This document shows positions 63,251-64,000 of a stretch of 64,000 nucleotides of DNA, in pieces (the stretch's first letter is position 1; every line of letters begins with the position of its first letter). The DNA comes from Bradyrhizobium sp. AZCC 1721. GTDB taxonomy: Bacteria > Pseudomonadota > Alphaproteobacteria > Rhizobiales > Xanthobacteraceae. Made by a program: the position numbers and the translations under genes. Below the pieces are notes generated by a model. That model made no database searches. It was not told the origin of the DNA and saw nothing but the letters and a program-made list of their open reading frames with translations. The DNA lies in the NCBI RefSeq assembly GCF_036924715.1, contig NZ_JAZHSB010000001.1, forward strand, positions 496,001 through 560,000, in the 5' to 3' direction.

Positions 63251-63290
63251 GGTTGGGCGCTCGCACCTAAATAAGAAACACCTGCACAGA

Positions 63291-64000
63291 ATGGCTTTCT
63301 CTCCTTCCAAGTTCGCGAACGATCGCGCGCCCGGGGCGGGCGTCACCGCCGTGCTCGGGCCGACCAATACCGGCAAGACGCATCTGGCCATCGAGCGGAT
63401 GCTGGGGCACTCGTCCGGCGTGATCGGGCTGCCGCTGCGGCTTTTGGCGCGCGAGGTCTACAACAAGATCGCCGATCGCGCTGGGACTGAGGCGGTTGCG
63501 CTTGTCACGGGTGAAGAGAAGATCAAGCCGAAGAACCCGCGCTACTGGGTCTCCACCGTCGAGGCGATGCCCAGGGATCTCGACGTCTCGTTTCTCGCCG
63601 TCGACGAAATCCAGATCGCGGCCGATCTCGAGCGCGGGCACGTCTTCACTGATCGCATCCTGCACCGTCGCGGCCGCGACGAGACGCTGCTGTTAGGGGC
63701 CGCCACCATGCGGCCGATCATCGAGCGGCTGCTGCCGGGCGCTTCCATCGTCACGCGTCCGAGGCTCTCGCAGCTCGAATTCGCCGGCGACCGCAAGATC
63801 ACGCGCCAGCCGCGCCGCACCGCGATCGTCGCGTTCTCGGCCGATGAAGTCTACGCGATCGCCGAATTGATCCGCCGCCAGCATGGCGGCGCGGCCGTCG
63901 TGCTTGGCTCGCTCTCGCCACGCACGCGAAACGCGCAAGTCGCGATGTTCCAGAACGGTGACGTCGATTATCTCGTCGCCACCGACGCCGTCGGCATGGG
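63291..64000 (+). CDS. SUV3-like helicase, truncated by the window edge
   Basis: The first 236 residues of a superfamily 2 helicase of the alphaproteobacterial SUV3/MgpS-like type, which are about 1000 residues in full. Motif I is AVLGPTNTGKTHLAIERMLGHSSGVIGLPLRLLAREVYNKI (about 20-60), a Walker B-like AVDEIQIAADLERGHVFTDRIL (about 103-124) carries motif II, and GAATMRPIIERLLPGA is motif III. The visible end DYLVATDAVGMG is motif V. In mitochondria SUV3 is an RNA degradosome helicase; in bacteria the role is less clear. ATG 63291 has only a weak ribosome site. The coding region continues beyond the window. Confidence 0.9.
   Translation, partial: MAFSPSKFANDRAPGAGVTAVLGPTNTGKTHLAIERMLGHSSGVIGLPLRLLAREVYNKIADRAGTEAVALVTGEEKIKPKNPRYWVSTVEAMPRDLDVSFLAVDEIQIAADLERGHVFTDRILHRRGRDETLLLGAATMRPIIERLLPGASIVTRPRLSQLEFAGDRKITRQPRRTAIVAFSADEVYAIAELIRRQHGGAAVVLGSLSPRTRNAQVAMFQNGDVDYLVATDAVGM

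Larger units (their letters stand above)
62695..63290. other. Repeat-rich region upstream of the helicase gene
   Basis: Nearly 600 bases without a gene. They hold one family A copy (62704-62824) and one family B copy (63129-63250), listed separately. Between them, 62830-63128 shows no coding signal or recognisable RNA. The helicase promoter is not evident. Confidence 0.6.

Overview
The window reads as chromosomal DNA of an alphaproteobacterium of the Bradyrhizobium / Nitrobacteraceae type. This rests on high GC with strong third-position bias and on gene neighbourhoods usual in that group: phaR-phbA-phbB, lysC-ptsP-prfA-prmC-DUF4167, aroK-aroB beside xerD and accA, bolA and a J-protein near cobS-cobT, and rpmB-DUF3108-SUV3-like helicase. 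The genus is inferred from gene order and protein recognition; no search was run. I saw no rRNA or tRNA gene and no CRISPR array.

Layout. 0-3 kb: polyhydroxybutyrate synthesis (phaR, cut by the left edge; phbA; phbB). 3-7.7 kb: an EamA exporter, a flavin-reductase-like protein, a DUF985 cupin with gloB, a methyltransferase and DUF4167. 8-14.2 kb: a leftward lysC-ptsP-prfA-prmC run (amino-acid synthesis, nitrogen PTS, translation termination). 14.4-20.3 kb: a PH-domain membrane protein, ubiG, a second EamA exporter, a comF-grxC-nitrilase-DUF1178 operon and a methyltransferase. 20.5-26.4 kb: mutT, argJ and a periplasmic parvulin facing away from secA. 26.5-34.7 kb: a MarR regulator divergent from an amide-use operon (AmiC-like ligand binder, amidase, complete Liv-type ABC importer). 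34.7-45.5 kb: L,D-transpeptidase, accA, xerD, a TetR-controlled reductase, aroK-aroB, a CNNM/CBS protein and bolA. 45.5-53.8 kb: J-protein, two divergent citrate-synthase-like genes (one fused to a helix-turn-helix), DedA, cobS, cobT and a phytase-like esterase. 53.9-57.7 kb: an old-yellow-enzyme, DUF2336 and a DUF2235 hydrolase. 58.0-59.9 kb: a visibly AT-richer RloA-RloB pair, probably an acquired anti-phage module. 60.1-64 kb: lipoprotein, rpmB, DUF3108 and the start of a helicase that runs off the right edge.

Most of the window is core metabolism. The accessory material is (1) the RloAB pair, whose small partner carries a Glu plus Asp-x-Asp arrangement like a TOPRIM nuclease; (2) the amide operon with a palindromic MarR-type operator; (3) the divergent citrate synthase / HTH-citrate synthase pair lying between the J-protein and cobS; and (4) three families of palindromic intergenic repeats. 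The main repeat family has seven two-arm copies and one solo arm. One copy sits inside the cobS-cobT operon, one between prfA and prmC, and one is a 48-bp perfect inverted repeat.
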